64,000 nt of DNA from Saprospiraceae bacterium (GTDB taxonomy: Bacteria > Bacteroidota > Bacteroidia > Chitinophagales > Saprospiraceae): positions 330,355 to 394,354 of the forward strand of contig JADKGI010000002.1 of NCBI GenBank assembly GCA_016722285.1. Direction: 5' to 3'. Numbering within the stretch: the first letter of the stretch is position 1; each line of letters opens with the position of its first letter. Of the stretch, positions 41,756 through 49,400 are shown one piece after another. The position numbers and the translations under genes are program-made. Under the pieces are notes generated by a model. The model had not been told where the DNA came from. It saw only the letters and a list, made by a program, of their open reading frames with translations, and searched no databases.

Positions 41756-42021
41756 ATATCTGATTTTATTGATATCTTTCTCAGGAAAATAATAACCATA
41801 CAAAAATATCACAAAAAAATAAATATTCGGCATTCAGGACCTTGAATTAACATTTTTATTATTGGCTTGTTGGCTTGTTGGGTGGTTTGCTGCTTATTGG
41901 ATTGTTGAGCGATTGATACTGTCTTACAAATTTCATTTGCAAGGGGTTGGTGCATGTTGCAAATAGAGTTTACATCGCCATTATATTCTAAGTTCCAAAT
42001 AAATTTGGAAGCCCATTATAG
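41756..42021. repeat. Repeat-rich gap with REP-like hairpins
   Basis: A G/T-rich tract (41865-41915, TTGGCTTGTTGG) is followed by an inverted pair ATTTGCAA...TTGCAAAT (about 41937-41965) with GCCATTA at 41977-41983, and by TTCCAAATAAATTTGGAA (41993-42010) with GCCCATTA (42011-42018). The second lies 4 bp from the end of a dehydrogenase remnant. Confidence 0.65.
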
Positions 42022-42329
42022 TCAGCCATCCAGTAGTTCCTTTGGCAATACTGCCTTGACATCATACACCACGGAATTTTCCTTTTTGATTGCTTCCAAG
42101 GTCAGTGATTCAAAAGTTTTGTGGCCCATTGCCAGTATGACAGCATCATATTTTGTATCAGGTAGTTTATTGTACGATGAGATGCCATATTCATGCCTGA
42201 CTTCTTCAGGATTGGCCCAAGGGTCATAGATATCCACGTTCAGGTCATAGGTCTTGAGTTCATGATAGATATCAATGGCTTTAGTATGGCTGATATCAGC
42301 AACATCCTCTTTGAAGTAATAATGTTTTT
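42022..42329 (-). pseudogene. C-terminal remnant of a nucleotide-sugar dehydrogenase
   Basis: Only the last 100 or so codons of a UDP-sugar 6-dehydrogenase remain: FKEDVADISHTKAIDIYHEL, VDIYDPWANPEEVRHEYGIS and YDAVILAMGHKTF. The same region of the complete enzyme at 52805-54100 reads FKEDVADIRNSKVVDMIKEL and VDPWASANEVAHEYGIS, so it is a relative, but the sequence differs too much for a recent copy. The fragment begins abruptly next to a run containing AAACAAGTTT and CCATTA repeats and ends next to a REP-like hairpin. It shows that another nucleotide-sugar operon once extended here. Confidence 0.75.
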
Positions 42330-42339
42330 TATTAAAATC

Positions 42340-42475
42340 AGCAAAAAGGCAAACAAGTTTGATAGTCCATTAGTCCATTAAATACATCCAAATAAATTTG
42401 GGAGACTGCCAGACGTTCGTGTAAGCTTGCAATCGGAGATTGCAAGGCCAATAAATAATTTGTGTAGTATGTTTT
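42340..42475. repeat. REP-like hairpins between dehydrogenase remnant and hicA
   Basis: GGCAAACAAGTTTGATAG followed by TCCATTA twice (to about 42379), a half-decayed ATCCAAATAAATTTGG hairpin (42383-42398), and CTTGCAATCGGAGATTGCAAG (about 42425-42445) followed by GCCAATA. The last is nearly the same hairpin as at 20520-20540 beside the RAYT. Confidence 0.7.
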
Positions 42476-42686
42476 TTACAGATTTATAAATTCAGAATAT
42501 GCGATTCCTGATTGTTTGCTTATGGACTTAAGAGTACCTATGGGTATTTGCTTTCGTGGAGCTGGCACGATGACTGGTTTTTTCGCTATTTTTGTATTTT
42601 TGATGGCTACCTTTTTGACTTTTAAATACAAAGCCATAATCTAATAAAACTGAAATAACTTTCTCGGATGAAGGTAGTTTTGTCAT
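42476..42686 (-). pseudogene. hicA: HicA-type toxin, frameshifted
   Basis: Small mRNA interferase with a double-stranded-RNA-binding-like fold. MTKLPSSEKVISVLLDYGFV, then KSQKGSHQKYKN with the catalytic His, followed after a one-base shift by VIVPAPRKQIPIGTLKSI and GIAYSEFINL, which completes a normal HicA of about 69 residues. The region from ATG (42684-42686) to stop (42476-42478) is 211 bp, one over a multiple of three, so one base has been gained in an A-rich run. The start overlaps the hicB stop by four bases (ATGA). Order is antitoxin first, the reverse of the classic hicAB order. Confidence 0.75.
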
Positions 42687-42898
42687 GAAACCTTTATCTT
42701 CATCTCACCTATTATAGTTTCTGTGATGTTTTGCAAATCAAACCTTTCATTATTATCTTCAAAATACAAATCCAACGCTTCTTTTAGATTAGATTTAGCC
42801 TCATCAAGCGTCTTACCAAAACTAGATACTTCAACATTTAAACATCTGGAGATATAAAACTTCCCTTCTTTTGTAATGATATACTTAAACGACTTCAT
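42683..42898 (-). CDS. hicB: HicB-type antitoxin
   Basis: Intact 71-residue antitoxin. FKYIITKEGKFYISRCLNV, then SSFGKTLDEAKSNLKEALDL is the partly degraded RNase H-like fold typical of HicB. There is no added DNA-binding domain at the C-terminus, so it belongs to the short form. It overlaps hicA by ATGA and is likely translated first and then the toxin by reinitiation. It neutralises HicA by direct binding in known systems. Confidence 0.78.
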   Translation of the reverse strand: MKSFKYIITKEGKFYISRCLNVEVSSFGKTLDEAKSNLKEALDLYFEDNNERFDLQNITETIIGEMKIKVS

Positions 42899-43327
42899 AA
42901 TGTTGATTTTATTTCATTAACAATAAAATAGGATTTTTAGTTTTTATGGTGTTCTTTGCTATATTTCTTTAAACTCGTGATAAATAAATCTGAGACTGTC
43001 CACTTAGTGTTCTTTATTACTTGCACATAAATTTGTATGGCCATTAAGTGTTTGCGGGAAAACCTTACACTTTCAATCTGCCTTCATTGCATTTAAGCAG
43101 ACAGACCTTAAACATTAAATCTGCCTTCATTGCATTCCAGCAGACAGACCTTAGTTTACTACTATTCCCTCGGTGGCTGAGCGCAATACAACGCGTCGCG
43201 CTGAGCGTTAGTCGAAGTGGAGCCGAAGTCACGCCCATCCTTTTGCGTCTCTTTGATTCTCAATCGCAAATTGTGCTATTTTTTTAGAAATCAGTATTGG
43301 CATTAACCTAATTTAAAGCAATAAAAA
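42899..43327. repeat. Repeat-bearing gap with a 33-bp direct repeat
   Basis: A GCCATTA tail at 43040-43046 follows a decayed ATAAATTTGTAT hairpin. Two direct copies of a 33-bp sequence (43078-43110 and 43121-43153) with core CTGCCTTCATTGCATT...GCAGACAGACCTTA differ at two or three bases, and their ends (CTGC...GCAG) can pair. A G+C-richer block at 43175-43245 (GCGTCGCGCTGAGCG) follows. No gene seen. Confidence 0.7.
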
Positions 43328-43546
43328 TTACTTACGTTCCCGATTAAGAAAAACACTCTCATCTATAATTTGAGAATAGTCTTCAGAACACACATCAATA
43401 CTATTAATCCAATCAAATTTGATACCTACATTTAACCTTGCACCTAATCTATCCACAATACATAGCGCATTCCATTCTTCTTGTGTTAGGTTTTCATTAA
43501 ACATATCTACAAGTTTACCAGTTGCCCCAATTATTTCTTCTTCCAT
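43328..43546 (-). CDS. Small hypothetical protein (72 residues)
   Basis: An intact small acidic protein starting MEEEIIGATGKLVDMFNENL, with TQEEWNALCIVDRLGARLNV and a C-terminus ending FLNRERK. I do not recognise a family. Its place among toxin-antitoxin remnants and its size would suit an antitoxin or a module accessory, but no partner toxin frame lies next to it. The frame is clean and the residue usage looks protein-like (mixed hydrophobic periodicity, single Trp residues), which is the reason to keep it. Confidence 0.5.
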   Translation of the reverse strand: MEEEIIGATGKLVDMFNENLTQEEWNALCIVDRLGARLNVGIKFDWINSIDVCSEDYSQIIDESVFLNRERK

Positions 43547-43863
43547 AATTATAATTTTTACAACTTATAACAGCATATATTAGTCATACTCTGATAAGTA
43601 TTAGTTTTATTTTAAGTATCATTTTTAGTGACATTTTCTACAGGGAAATTCATTCGAATAAAATTGCCAAAAAAATAAAAACATTCTGTCACAATAAGAC
43701 TAAAGAATTCTTGCTACCTCTTTCTTTCCCACTCTTTAGTAAAGCTTTGCTGTAAAGGGCACTAAGATATTCACTTAGATCACAGAGTACTTTTCTTAGT
43801 GTGACTTAGTGTGGTTCTTAGTGTTACTGTGTGGTGACAAGTAGTTAAATTTTCTCATATTTT
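43547..43863. other. Gap between small hypothetical gene and hepT
   Basis: No gene seen. Contains GGGCACTAAGATATTCACTT (about 43767), repeated near 44646, and the run CTTAGTGTGACTTAGTGTGG that resembles the same repeat family. Otherwise AT-rich. Confidence 0.4.
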
Positions 43864-44217
43864 CTATGAAAAAGCTTTTATTTCTTCCTTTAATCTTGGC
43901 AAGTGACGATTGAGAATGGCCCAAACGATAGAATTATCAATACTATCATAAGAATGAACCAACCTGTTCCGAAAGACGATTATTTGTTTGTCATTTTCAA
44001 TTTTCATATTTTGATCTGATATCTTAAGTTTATTCAAAGCTTCTCCAATAATTACTAATTTTCTTTCAACGGCGCTTTGGGTTTTTAGGTCTTTTTGGTA
44101 AACATCAAAGTCTGCAGTATCAACTGTAAGTTGTTCTATTAAGTCAATTGCAATAAGAATATCAGATAAATACTTTTTGCTCTTGTCCACTATAGATAAG
44201 GATTTTCGTATCATCAA
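43864..44217 (-). CDS. hepT: HepT-like ribonuclease toxin (DUF86)
   Basis: HEPN-domain RNase of the HepT/MntA module, intact. The catalytic RX4HXY motif is present in IVFRNRLVHSYDSID (R...H.Y) near residue 82-90. IDLIEQLTVDTADFD and QSAVERKLVIIGEALNKL are the usual helices around it. The open frame reaches 44217, but a GTG at about 44190 (VDKSKKYLSDILIAI) is the more usual start for the family and reduces overlap with the upstream gene. In studied pairs the antitoxin AMPylates the Tyr of this motif. Of the toxins in this stretch this is the one without a visible lesion. Confidence 0.82.
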   Translation of the reverse strand: MMIRKSLSIVDKSKKYLSDILIAIDLIEQLTVDTADFDVYQKDLKTQSAVERKLVIIGEALNKLKISDQNMKIENDKQIIVFRNRLVHSYDSIDNSIVWAILNRHLPRLKEEIKAFS

Positions 44218-44497
44218 TATTTTTTTTCAAGACCGGATTTTTAATGGATGTGCTCGTTAGTAAGTCAACTTTCCTTTGAAAAAATTGTTCGAATTTATCC
44301 CATATATTCATCAAGCTTTCTCCTCTCTCAATGGGGTCATCATTATCAATTTCAATGATTAAGTCTATATCACTTGAATCTTCGTTAAATCGATCATTTA
44401 TAGATGAACCGAATGCATACAAATTTCTGACGTTATATGTTTTACACAACAATATAAAATCGGTAATTTTATATCTGATTGAATCCCTTAAATTCAT
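44162..44497 (-). CDS. mntA: MntA-like nucleotidyltransferase antitoxin
   Basis: Minimal nucleotidyltransferase of about 111 residues. YAFGSSINDRF followed by EDSSDIDLIIEID is the GS...DXD active site; eleven residues separate GS from DID, one more than the usual ten. KNPVLKKNIDD near the end is also common to the family. In known systems it inactivates HepT by adding AMP to a tyrosine. The gene lies upstream of hepT on the same strand and overlaps it, as usual for mntA-hepT operons. Confidence 0.82.
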   Translation of the reverse strand: MNLRDSIRYKITDFILLCKTYNVRNLYAFGSSINDRFNEDSSDIDLIIEIDNDDPIERGESLMNIWDKFEQFFQRKVDLLTSTSIKNPVLKKNIDDTKILIYSGQEQKVFI

Positions 44498-45137
44498 AAA
44501 TTCTATTTTATTTAATTAACCGATTGCAGAAAAATAAGGTTCCTTACCTGAGGATTATTGTATCAAAAATTAAAAAAGCTTATGATGTTTAGATAATCAC
44601 TCCGATCACTCAGAAGTGTTACTGAGTTGTTAATTGTTTGCTTTACCACTTAGGGCACTAAGATATTCACTTAGATTATATGGGTAGCTTCATCATTGAA
44701 AGTATTATAATTGATTTGCATTTTGTCCAATATTTCTTTCAACTCCTTTATATTTCGCGTCACTATGTACTATTAAGGTTTCTATTTGAAATATTTTATT
44801 TATTAATTTAAAATACAAAATTAAGTTTCTTTAAAGAAATTCAATCTAAGTGTTTTGGTTTTTTTCCCGGTAGCTATAGAGATTGGGCTTGGGCTTTGTC
44901 TTGTATCAAACTTTGTGATCCTTCGTGACCTTGTGTCTTTGTGGCGTATTGGCTTGTTGGCGTATTTGCTTGTTAGCTTGTTAGCTGGTTTATCCAAATG
45001 AATTTTGATGGCCATTATTTTTTACTGCGGCCGAATGTTTCTTTGCAATATAAAAAACGAATTGATTGATGTGCTGGTGTGCAGCACGGTTACATTACTA
45101 TTGGTCGTTTTGGGTTGTTAGTTAGATGGGTTAAGAT
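44498..45137. repeat. Repeat-rich gap between mntA and the ATPase gene
   Basis: Holds a second GGGCACTAAGATATTCACTT copy (44646), a minus-strand remnant at about 44683-44790 (frames reading ETLIVHSDAKYK and ELKEILDKM, similar to small DUF2683-like antitoxins, but without an ATG), a stretch TTTGTGATCCTTCGTGACCT (about 44915, similar at 47430), a G/T-rich tract (44945-44990), the REP hairpin ATCCAAATGAATTTTGAT with GCCATTA (45011-45017), and the GTGCTGGTGTGCAGCAC hairpin near 45069. The open frame at 44821-45015 is repeat-encoded. Confidence 0.6.
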
Positions 45138-46283
45138 TTACACATCCGAAAGTGAATAATAGGGTCTGATTTCTATATTTTGACTTCGTTTTTGAATCAT
45201 ATCTCCCGCGTATATGATCAAACCTCCTGTTCTGCCTGTGAGTTGATGCCAGTATAGCAATCCTTTTAAATACTCATTGGTAATGGTTTTACCTGATTTA
45301 ATTTCCAAAGGCTTTACATCACCTGCATCATCTATGACCAAGTCCATTTCATGACCTGCATTGTCTCTCCAAAAATAAAGGTGATCAGGGGTTGCTTTAT
45401 TCCATCGCTGCTTTAAAAGTTCAACTATGACCATGTTTTCAAATAATGCCCCTCTGAACGGATGTAAAATCAATTGCTCAGCTTTCTGGATGCCCAGTAA
45501 ATTGGTAGCCAGACCCGTATCATAAAAGTATAATTTAGGCATTTTGACTATACGCTTATTGTAATTATTGTGGTATGGCTGCAGCCTAAAGATAACAAAA
45601 CTCGCTTCGAGTAGACTCAACCATGCTTCCACCGTTTTATTATCAATACCACATTCTATGGAAAGACTACTCTTATTTAATAATTGACCTGTCCTTCCGG
45701 CGCACAATCTTATGAATCTTTCAAAGGTGATCAGGTCAGTTATATTTTTTAATTGTCTTACATCTCGTTCTATATAAGTCCGTATATAGTTATCCATCCA
45801 TAATTTAACATCTTTGCCTTTGTCATACAAAGCAGGGTAGCCTCCTTTATATAAGTGATCTTCAACGCTAAGATCAGAAGAACCAATCTCAGTAATGGAC
45901 AATGGAAGTAACTGTAAGTATCCCACTCTTCCAGCCAGACTTTGCCCGATACTCTCTTGCAATAAAAAGTTATTGGATCCGGTAAGGACGAACATTCCAT
46001 TTGTATTTTGTTCATCTACTATTTGTTGTAAGTATGAAAACAACAAAGGCACTCGTTGTACCTCGTCAAAAAATAGCGCCATTAGCATAATTTGACAAAA
46101 TCCTCTCGGATCTTCTATTGCAAAATTTCTTATGTCCGGATTTTCAAAATTTACATATGATTTATCGGGAAAAATCAACCTCACCAATGTAGTTTTTCCT
46201 GATTGTCTGGGACCGACAACTGCGACTACCCTAAATTGGGCAGCCAGATATCGTAGGGTTTCTGCTGCTTGCCTTTGAATCAT
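45138..46283 (-). CDS. AAA ATPase with DUF4143 domain (copy 3 of 3)
   Basis: Intact, 381 residues. Walker A GPRQSGKTTLVRLIF near residue 25, Walker B ALFFDEVQRVP near 70, then LTGSNNFLLQESIGQSLAGR and IRTYIERDVRQL. The C-terminal DUF4143 part has YFYDTGLATNLLGI, FENMVIVELLK and the nuclease-like series RDNAGHEMDLVID then PLEIKSGK. It is close in length and motif order to 11074-12246 but clearly divergent. No partner gene is evident. Role unknown; such ATPases are frequent in genomes rich in mobile elements and toxin modules, and the neighbours here fit that. Confidence 0.85.
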   Translation of the reverse strand: MIQRQAAETLRYLAAQFRVVAVVGPRQSGKTTLVRLIFPDKSYVNFENPDIRNFAIEDPRGFCQIMLMALFFDEVQRVPLLFSYLQQIVDEQNTNGMFVLTGSNNFLLQESIGQSLAGRVGYLQLLPLSITEIGSSDLSVEDHLYKGGYPALYDKGKDVKLWMDNYIRTYIERDVRQLKNITDLITFERFIRLCAGRTGQLLNKSSLSIECGIDNKTVEAWLSLLEASFVIFRLQPYHNNYNKRIVKMPKLYFYDTGLATNLLGIQKAEQLILHPFRGALFENMVIVELLKQRWNKATPDHLYFWRDNAGHEMDLVIDDAGDVKPLEIKSGKTITNEYLKGLLYWHQLTGRTGGLIIYAGDMIQKRSQNIEIRPYYSLSDV

Positions 46284-46483
46284 GCCACAAATTTATACAA
46301 TTTCGGAATCTAATTCCAATATTGTATGATATTTACAGATAATAATTATAAATCTTTATATTTAGTTGTCTGACGCTCTCACTAAGAAGCAAGCGGTATG
46401 GAGGTTGCTTTTGGACGAGTCAGAGACCTGCTGATAAATCACGTCCTAGTCAGGGAAGACTTTGATGAACGGAGAAATAATTT

Positions 46484-46789
46484 TCAAACCATTTGAAATG
46501 CACTTTTTGAAGCAAAATCGTACAACATTACAGGATCAATTTCATAATCAGATTCGATAATATCTCCATTTTGGACTATTTGGCTTGCCAATTTGGGCCA
46601 AAACACGGTTCTGCCATTACAATCTATAGTATCAAAGATCTCTTTTGATTTTAATTTTTTATAAATAGTGTTGTCAGGGTTCATTTTGAAGTATTCTAAT
46701 AAGTTAATCCCAAACTTCTGTCCCGTATTAAAGCAACATAGGATATTAAAATCCTTTAATTTTTCAATTCTTAATATTTTTGGTATCAT
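46484..46789 (-). CDS. DUF2442-like protein
   Basis: Small protein of 101 residues starting MIPKILRIEKLKDFNILCCF, with TGQKFGINLLEYFKM and NGRTVFWPKLASQIVQNGDI and a C-terminus DPVMLYDFAS. These are features of the DUF2442 group, whose genes usually follow a DUF4160 gene. The start overlaps the stop of the DUF4160 gene by four bases (ATGA), as expected for the pair. The pair is often listed as toxin-antitoxin-like, but its function is not established. This half is intact although the DUF4160 half is interrupted. Confidence 0.65.
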   Translation of the reverse strand: MIPKILRIEKLKDFNILCCFNTGQKFGINLLEYFKMNPDNTIYKKLKSKEIFDTIDCNGRTVFWPKLASQIVQNGDIIESDYEIDPVMLYDFASKSAFQMV

Positions 46790-47331
46790 GATAATGGTGT
46801 TATCTTTTTGTATAATTTGCTGTCACTACGCATTGATATAAAATTTTCTAATAGTTCTGCCTTATGAATATCACTCCAAACCTGGATATATTTCAACTGT
46901 TTGGCAGGTAATGATCCCCTTAAAATATCTCCTGATTCAATTTCAATCATGGCATCATATTCTGAATATTCTACATGAAATCGACATAAAAAATAATCAT
47001 GGTTTATTTTACCTGCCCGACTAAAGTGTTCAGGCTGGTACAAACCACAATGATTTTTTATCAAAGATTCCACCAGCCTGCTGCGAAGCTGGCAGGTCTG
47101 ACCATTAAAAAACAAATAAAAATAAACAGATGAAATCCCCATAAGCGGTCTGCATACAAACCTGAATGATAAAATAGATCCGTTAATCAAGGAACTTTTG
47201 AAGCTTAACAAATTCACAATTCAAACAAAATCAATAACTTAGAAAAATTTAAACAGATGAACATGTGGTGGATTGTGATCATCAAAATACTTGTAAACTA
47301 TGATACCATAAAAACGACTAATCTCGGGCAT
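46786..47331 (-). pseudogene. DUF4160 gene interrupted by a repeat element
   Basis: The true N-terminus is found at 47256-47331: MPEISRFYGIIVYKYFDDHN then PPHVH, the invariant DUF4160 opening. The C-terminal part resumes at about 46981 with FHVEYSEYDAMIEIESGDIL and runs through LPAKQLKYIQVWSDIHKAEL to a stop at 46786. The two halves join exactly at the conserved HxH site (PPHFHVEY in intact relatives). Between them lie about 275 bp that encode no family residues and include in-frame stops, so an element has landed in the middle of the gene. An apparently long frame up to 47217 reads through part of the insert and is misleading. Confidence 0.8.
46982..47258. mobile_element. Repeat element inserted in the DUF4160 gene
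   Basis: Bounded by the two halves of the interrupted gene. Contains a G+C-rich imperfect hairpin (CCAGCCTGCTGCGAAGCTGG, about 47081-47104) followed by ACCATTA, the same tail as the RAYT-associated REPs, and carries a second copy of AAACAGATGAA (47124-47134) matching the left junction (47251-47261). No open frame of its own. Confidence 0.6.
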
Positions 47332-48098
47332 AATGCAAAAATATGTTGGGTTTTATTAAAAAAGAGAAAAAAGAATTACTTTATTTATTTATTGGGTATT
47401 GGTCTTTGGCATCATCATCCGGTAGCTCACTTTGTGATCCTTGGTGCCTTTGAGTCTTTGTGGCTGTTTGGATGTCGGCTTGTTGGCTCATTGGCTTATT
47501 AGGTAGTTATATGGTTGGCATATTAGCGCATTAGATATTGGTCTTAGGGTGTTGGGCTGGTTGTTAGCTGGTTGGCGAATTGGCTTCGTTATGTGTTGTG
47601 ACAAGTTATGGTATTGGCGTGCTTCATTGATCTGTATATCAATCCTGATAAGCTATTTCGATTATCCTGGGGAAGAGGGAAAAAGAAAAAGGGAAAAAAG
47701 GAGTGGGGAAGAAAAAGAAGGGGGAAGGAGGGGAATAAAAAAGAAAGAGAGGAAAGGAAGAGGGAAAGGGAGAGAGAGAAAGAAAAGGAGGAAGAAGGAG
47801 AAAAAGGGGGGGAGGGGGAGAGAGAAGCGGGCGAGGCATGAGACAATAAAAAAAAAGAAAGAAGGGGCAAGACCAAAAAAAGGCTAAAATTATTAGAGGT
47901 TTTGGTAAAAAAAAAAACTTTATGGACTTATCTCCAGAGCGCGGGGCGCGCGGCTGCCTCAATTCCTTTTCAAAAAAAAAACCAAGGGGGTTATTATCTG
48001 TAGTTCAACAATGGTCATCACTAATCGACATTCTTTTCAATTCTAACTCCATTGATATAATATCTTTAATGTGAAGATGAAGGTAAAGCACAACCAAA
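47332..48098. other. Gap with G/T-rich tract and a polypurine block
   Basis: 47400-47600 is repeat-type DNA (CTTTGTGATCCTTGGTGCCT as at 44915, then TTGGCTTGTTGG-like units). At 47669-47827 the plus strand is almost only G and A (two pyrimidines in about 159 bases), unlike anything else in the window, followed by an A run and a short very G+C-rich piece (47938-47960). Frames through it on both strands are low-complexity and not genes. Nothing assignable from 47960 to 48098. Confidence 0.6.
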
Positions 48099-48365
48099 TC
48101 AATAATGCCCTCTGAATGATGATATATCAATTTCATAAGTATTTTCATAAATCGTATATACCATTCTATCACTATGACTAACTCTTCTGCTATACACTTC
48201 CTCCCGAAAATATTTTAATCTTTCAGGCTTACCTGTGCCACTTCTTGGATTTGCTGAAAGTTCTCACACAAGATCAAAACATTTTATATAACTTGTTTTA
48301 TCATTGCGACGAAACCAATTTAAATCTTCCTCCGCTAAATCAAGGATATTAATCTTGTAGGTCAT
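48099..48365 (-). pseudogene. yoeB: YoeB/Txe-type toxin with a nonsense codon
   Basis: From ATG (48363-48365) to the stop (48099-48101) there are exactly 89 codons in one frame, with one internal TGA at about codon 34. It reads MTYKINILDLAEEDLNWFRR, then after the TGA ELSANPRSGTGKPERLKYF, YSRRVSHSDRMVYTIYE and ends SSFRGHY. These contain the YoeB features: the GTGKPE loop, the SRR and SDRMVY strand and the C-terminal HY. The intact toxin cleaves mRNA at the ribosomal A site. The ATG overlaps the antitoxin stop by 17 bp, as in yefM-yoeB operons. Confidence 0.8.
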
Positions 48366-48620
48366 AAAAAGCACTTTCCGGAGTAATAGATTTAGGTGCT
48401 TCACCATTTTTTCTTGATCTGTGACCATTCAATAGTGCGGATAGCGCAGGCTTATCTTTTAATATTAGTAAGGTTTCATGAATAGAATTCCATTCTTTCT
48501 CTGACATCAATACAACGGCACCGCTGTCAGTAGTAATTGTGATTTCATCATTATCATCAATAGTTTGCTGTATAAAATGATTTAATTCTTTTGGATCTGA
48601 CTTAGAGATATTGTTTTCAT
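48349..48620 (-). pseudogene. yefM: YefM/Phd-type antitoxin, frameshifted
   Basis: From ATG (48618-48620) to TAA (48349-48351) is 272 bp, one short of a multiple of three. With a shift after the first codons it reads MKTIS...DPKELNHFIQQT, TITTDSGAVVLMSEKEWNSI, HETLLIL and ITPESAFYDLQD, which is the whole YefM antitoxin of about 90 residues with its Phd/YefM DNA-binding N-terminus. The shift is near 48595. The start overlap with the toxin gene is kept. A sequence error is possible for the shift, but not for the separate nonsense codon in the toxin. Confidence 0.75.
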
Positions 48621-49007
48621 TTTAAAAGAATTATCAATTATGTAACTAACAAAAATAAAATATATATGGTTCCTATCCGAAGTTTAGAGTATGGCTGGTT
48701 AGCTTGTTGGCGAATTGGCTTGTTGGTGGTTGAAATTTAGACTATGGGTGGTTGATTTGTTTATTTGTTGATTTGTTGGTCAGTTAAACGTATAAACGTA
48801 TAAACGATTAAACATCTCAACATCAAATGATTCAGTTAAACGTATAAACGATTAAACCTTTCAACATCTGTACACACTTTTTTCTTTATGATGACTGCCA
48901 GATACAAAATCAAGAAGTTTTATTATCTCAAAATCAGTAAGTAACAGCCATCAACTCGATTTTGCCGATCCAATTATTTTGTTATTCAACTTTATGATAG
49001 TAATGAT
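48621..49007. repeat. Repeat-bearing gap
   Basis: G/T-rich degenerate units (48693-48780, such as TTGGCGAATTGGCTTGTTGG) are followed by two direct copies of a unit GTTAAACGTATAAACGATTAAAC...CAACATC (48784-48822 and 48836-48868; the first has an extra GTATAAAC). No gene seen. Confidence 0.55.
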
Positions 49008-49181
49008 TTATGTTAAATCTTTAATTATTTTCTTTGCTTAAAGCTCATTGATTTCAAAATGCCTTGGTACAGGTTGTGTAGTACCTTTTTGTGGATTATG
49101 GTATATAACATGTTTAGCACCATTCCTTAATAAAACACAACCTTTATCATCTAAAATTTTGATAAGGTATCTTCGCTTCAT
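49008..49181 (-). pseudogene. hicA: HicA-type toxin (second locus), early stop near its end
   Basis: From ATG (49179-49181): MKRRYLIKILDDKGCVLLRN, GAKHVIYHNPQ with the catalytic His, and QPVPRHFEINEL, then TAA at 49038-49040. The frame continues beyond the TAA as AKKIIKDLT to a second stop at 49008-49010, matching the C-terminus that relatives have (EINELLAKKIIKDL), so one codon, probably TTA, has become TAA. The shortened product would be 47 residues, without the last helix. Activity is uncertain. The ATG overlaps the antitoxin stop by four bases. Confidence 0.75.
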
Positions 49182-49400
49182 GCAATTAGTAAGTCTTCCA
49201 CTTTTTTTATACCTATAATTTGTGCTTCATTAAACATATGAAATAAATCTAACAGATGATCCTTCAAATCCTGCAAATTATCTCCTTGAGTCCAATGATC
49301 AGGATGAGCATTTAAATAACCTAAATATATACCATCGTTTTCTAACCAATATGTAAAGCTACTTTCTTTTCCATTTCTAATAATTATCTATTTTTAACAT
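49178..49400 (-). CDS. hicB: HicB-type antitoxin (second locus), start frameshifted
   Basis: The body is open and reads IIIRNGKESSFTYWLENDGI, YLGYLNAHPDHWTQGDNLQD and LKDHLLDLFHMF, ending VEDLLIA. This is the HicB-like family with the conserved YLGYLN...HWTQG segment. An ATG at 49398-49400 (MLK) lies one base out of frame with the body, so an extra base in the AAAAATAG stretch is likely. Joined length is about 74 residues. It precedes hicA with an ATGA overlap. It is too short and too broken to stand out by frame length alone and was found by reading the minus strand. Confidence 0.7.

Noticed and set aside
44821..45015. 64-codon minus-strand frame
   Set aside because: Lies over G/T tract and REP hairpin; no protein features.
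46786..47217. A 143-residue intact DUF4160 protein
   Set aside because: The first 75 or so residues come from the inserted element; the real N-terminus is found upstream at 47256-47331 in family form.
47549..47962. Arg/Lys/Glu-rich and Ser/Pro/Leu-rich proteins on opposite strands
   Set aside because: Low-complexity translation of the polypurine block.
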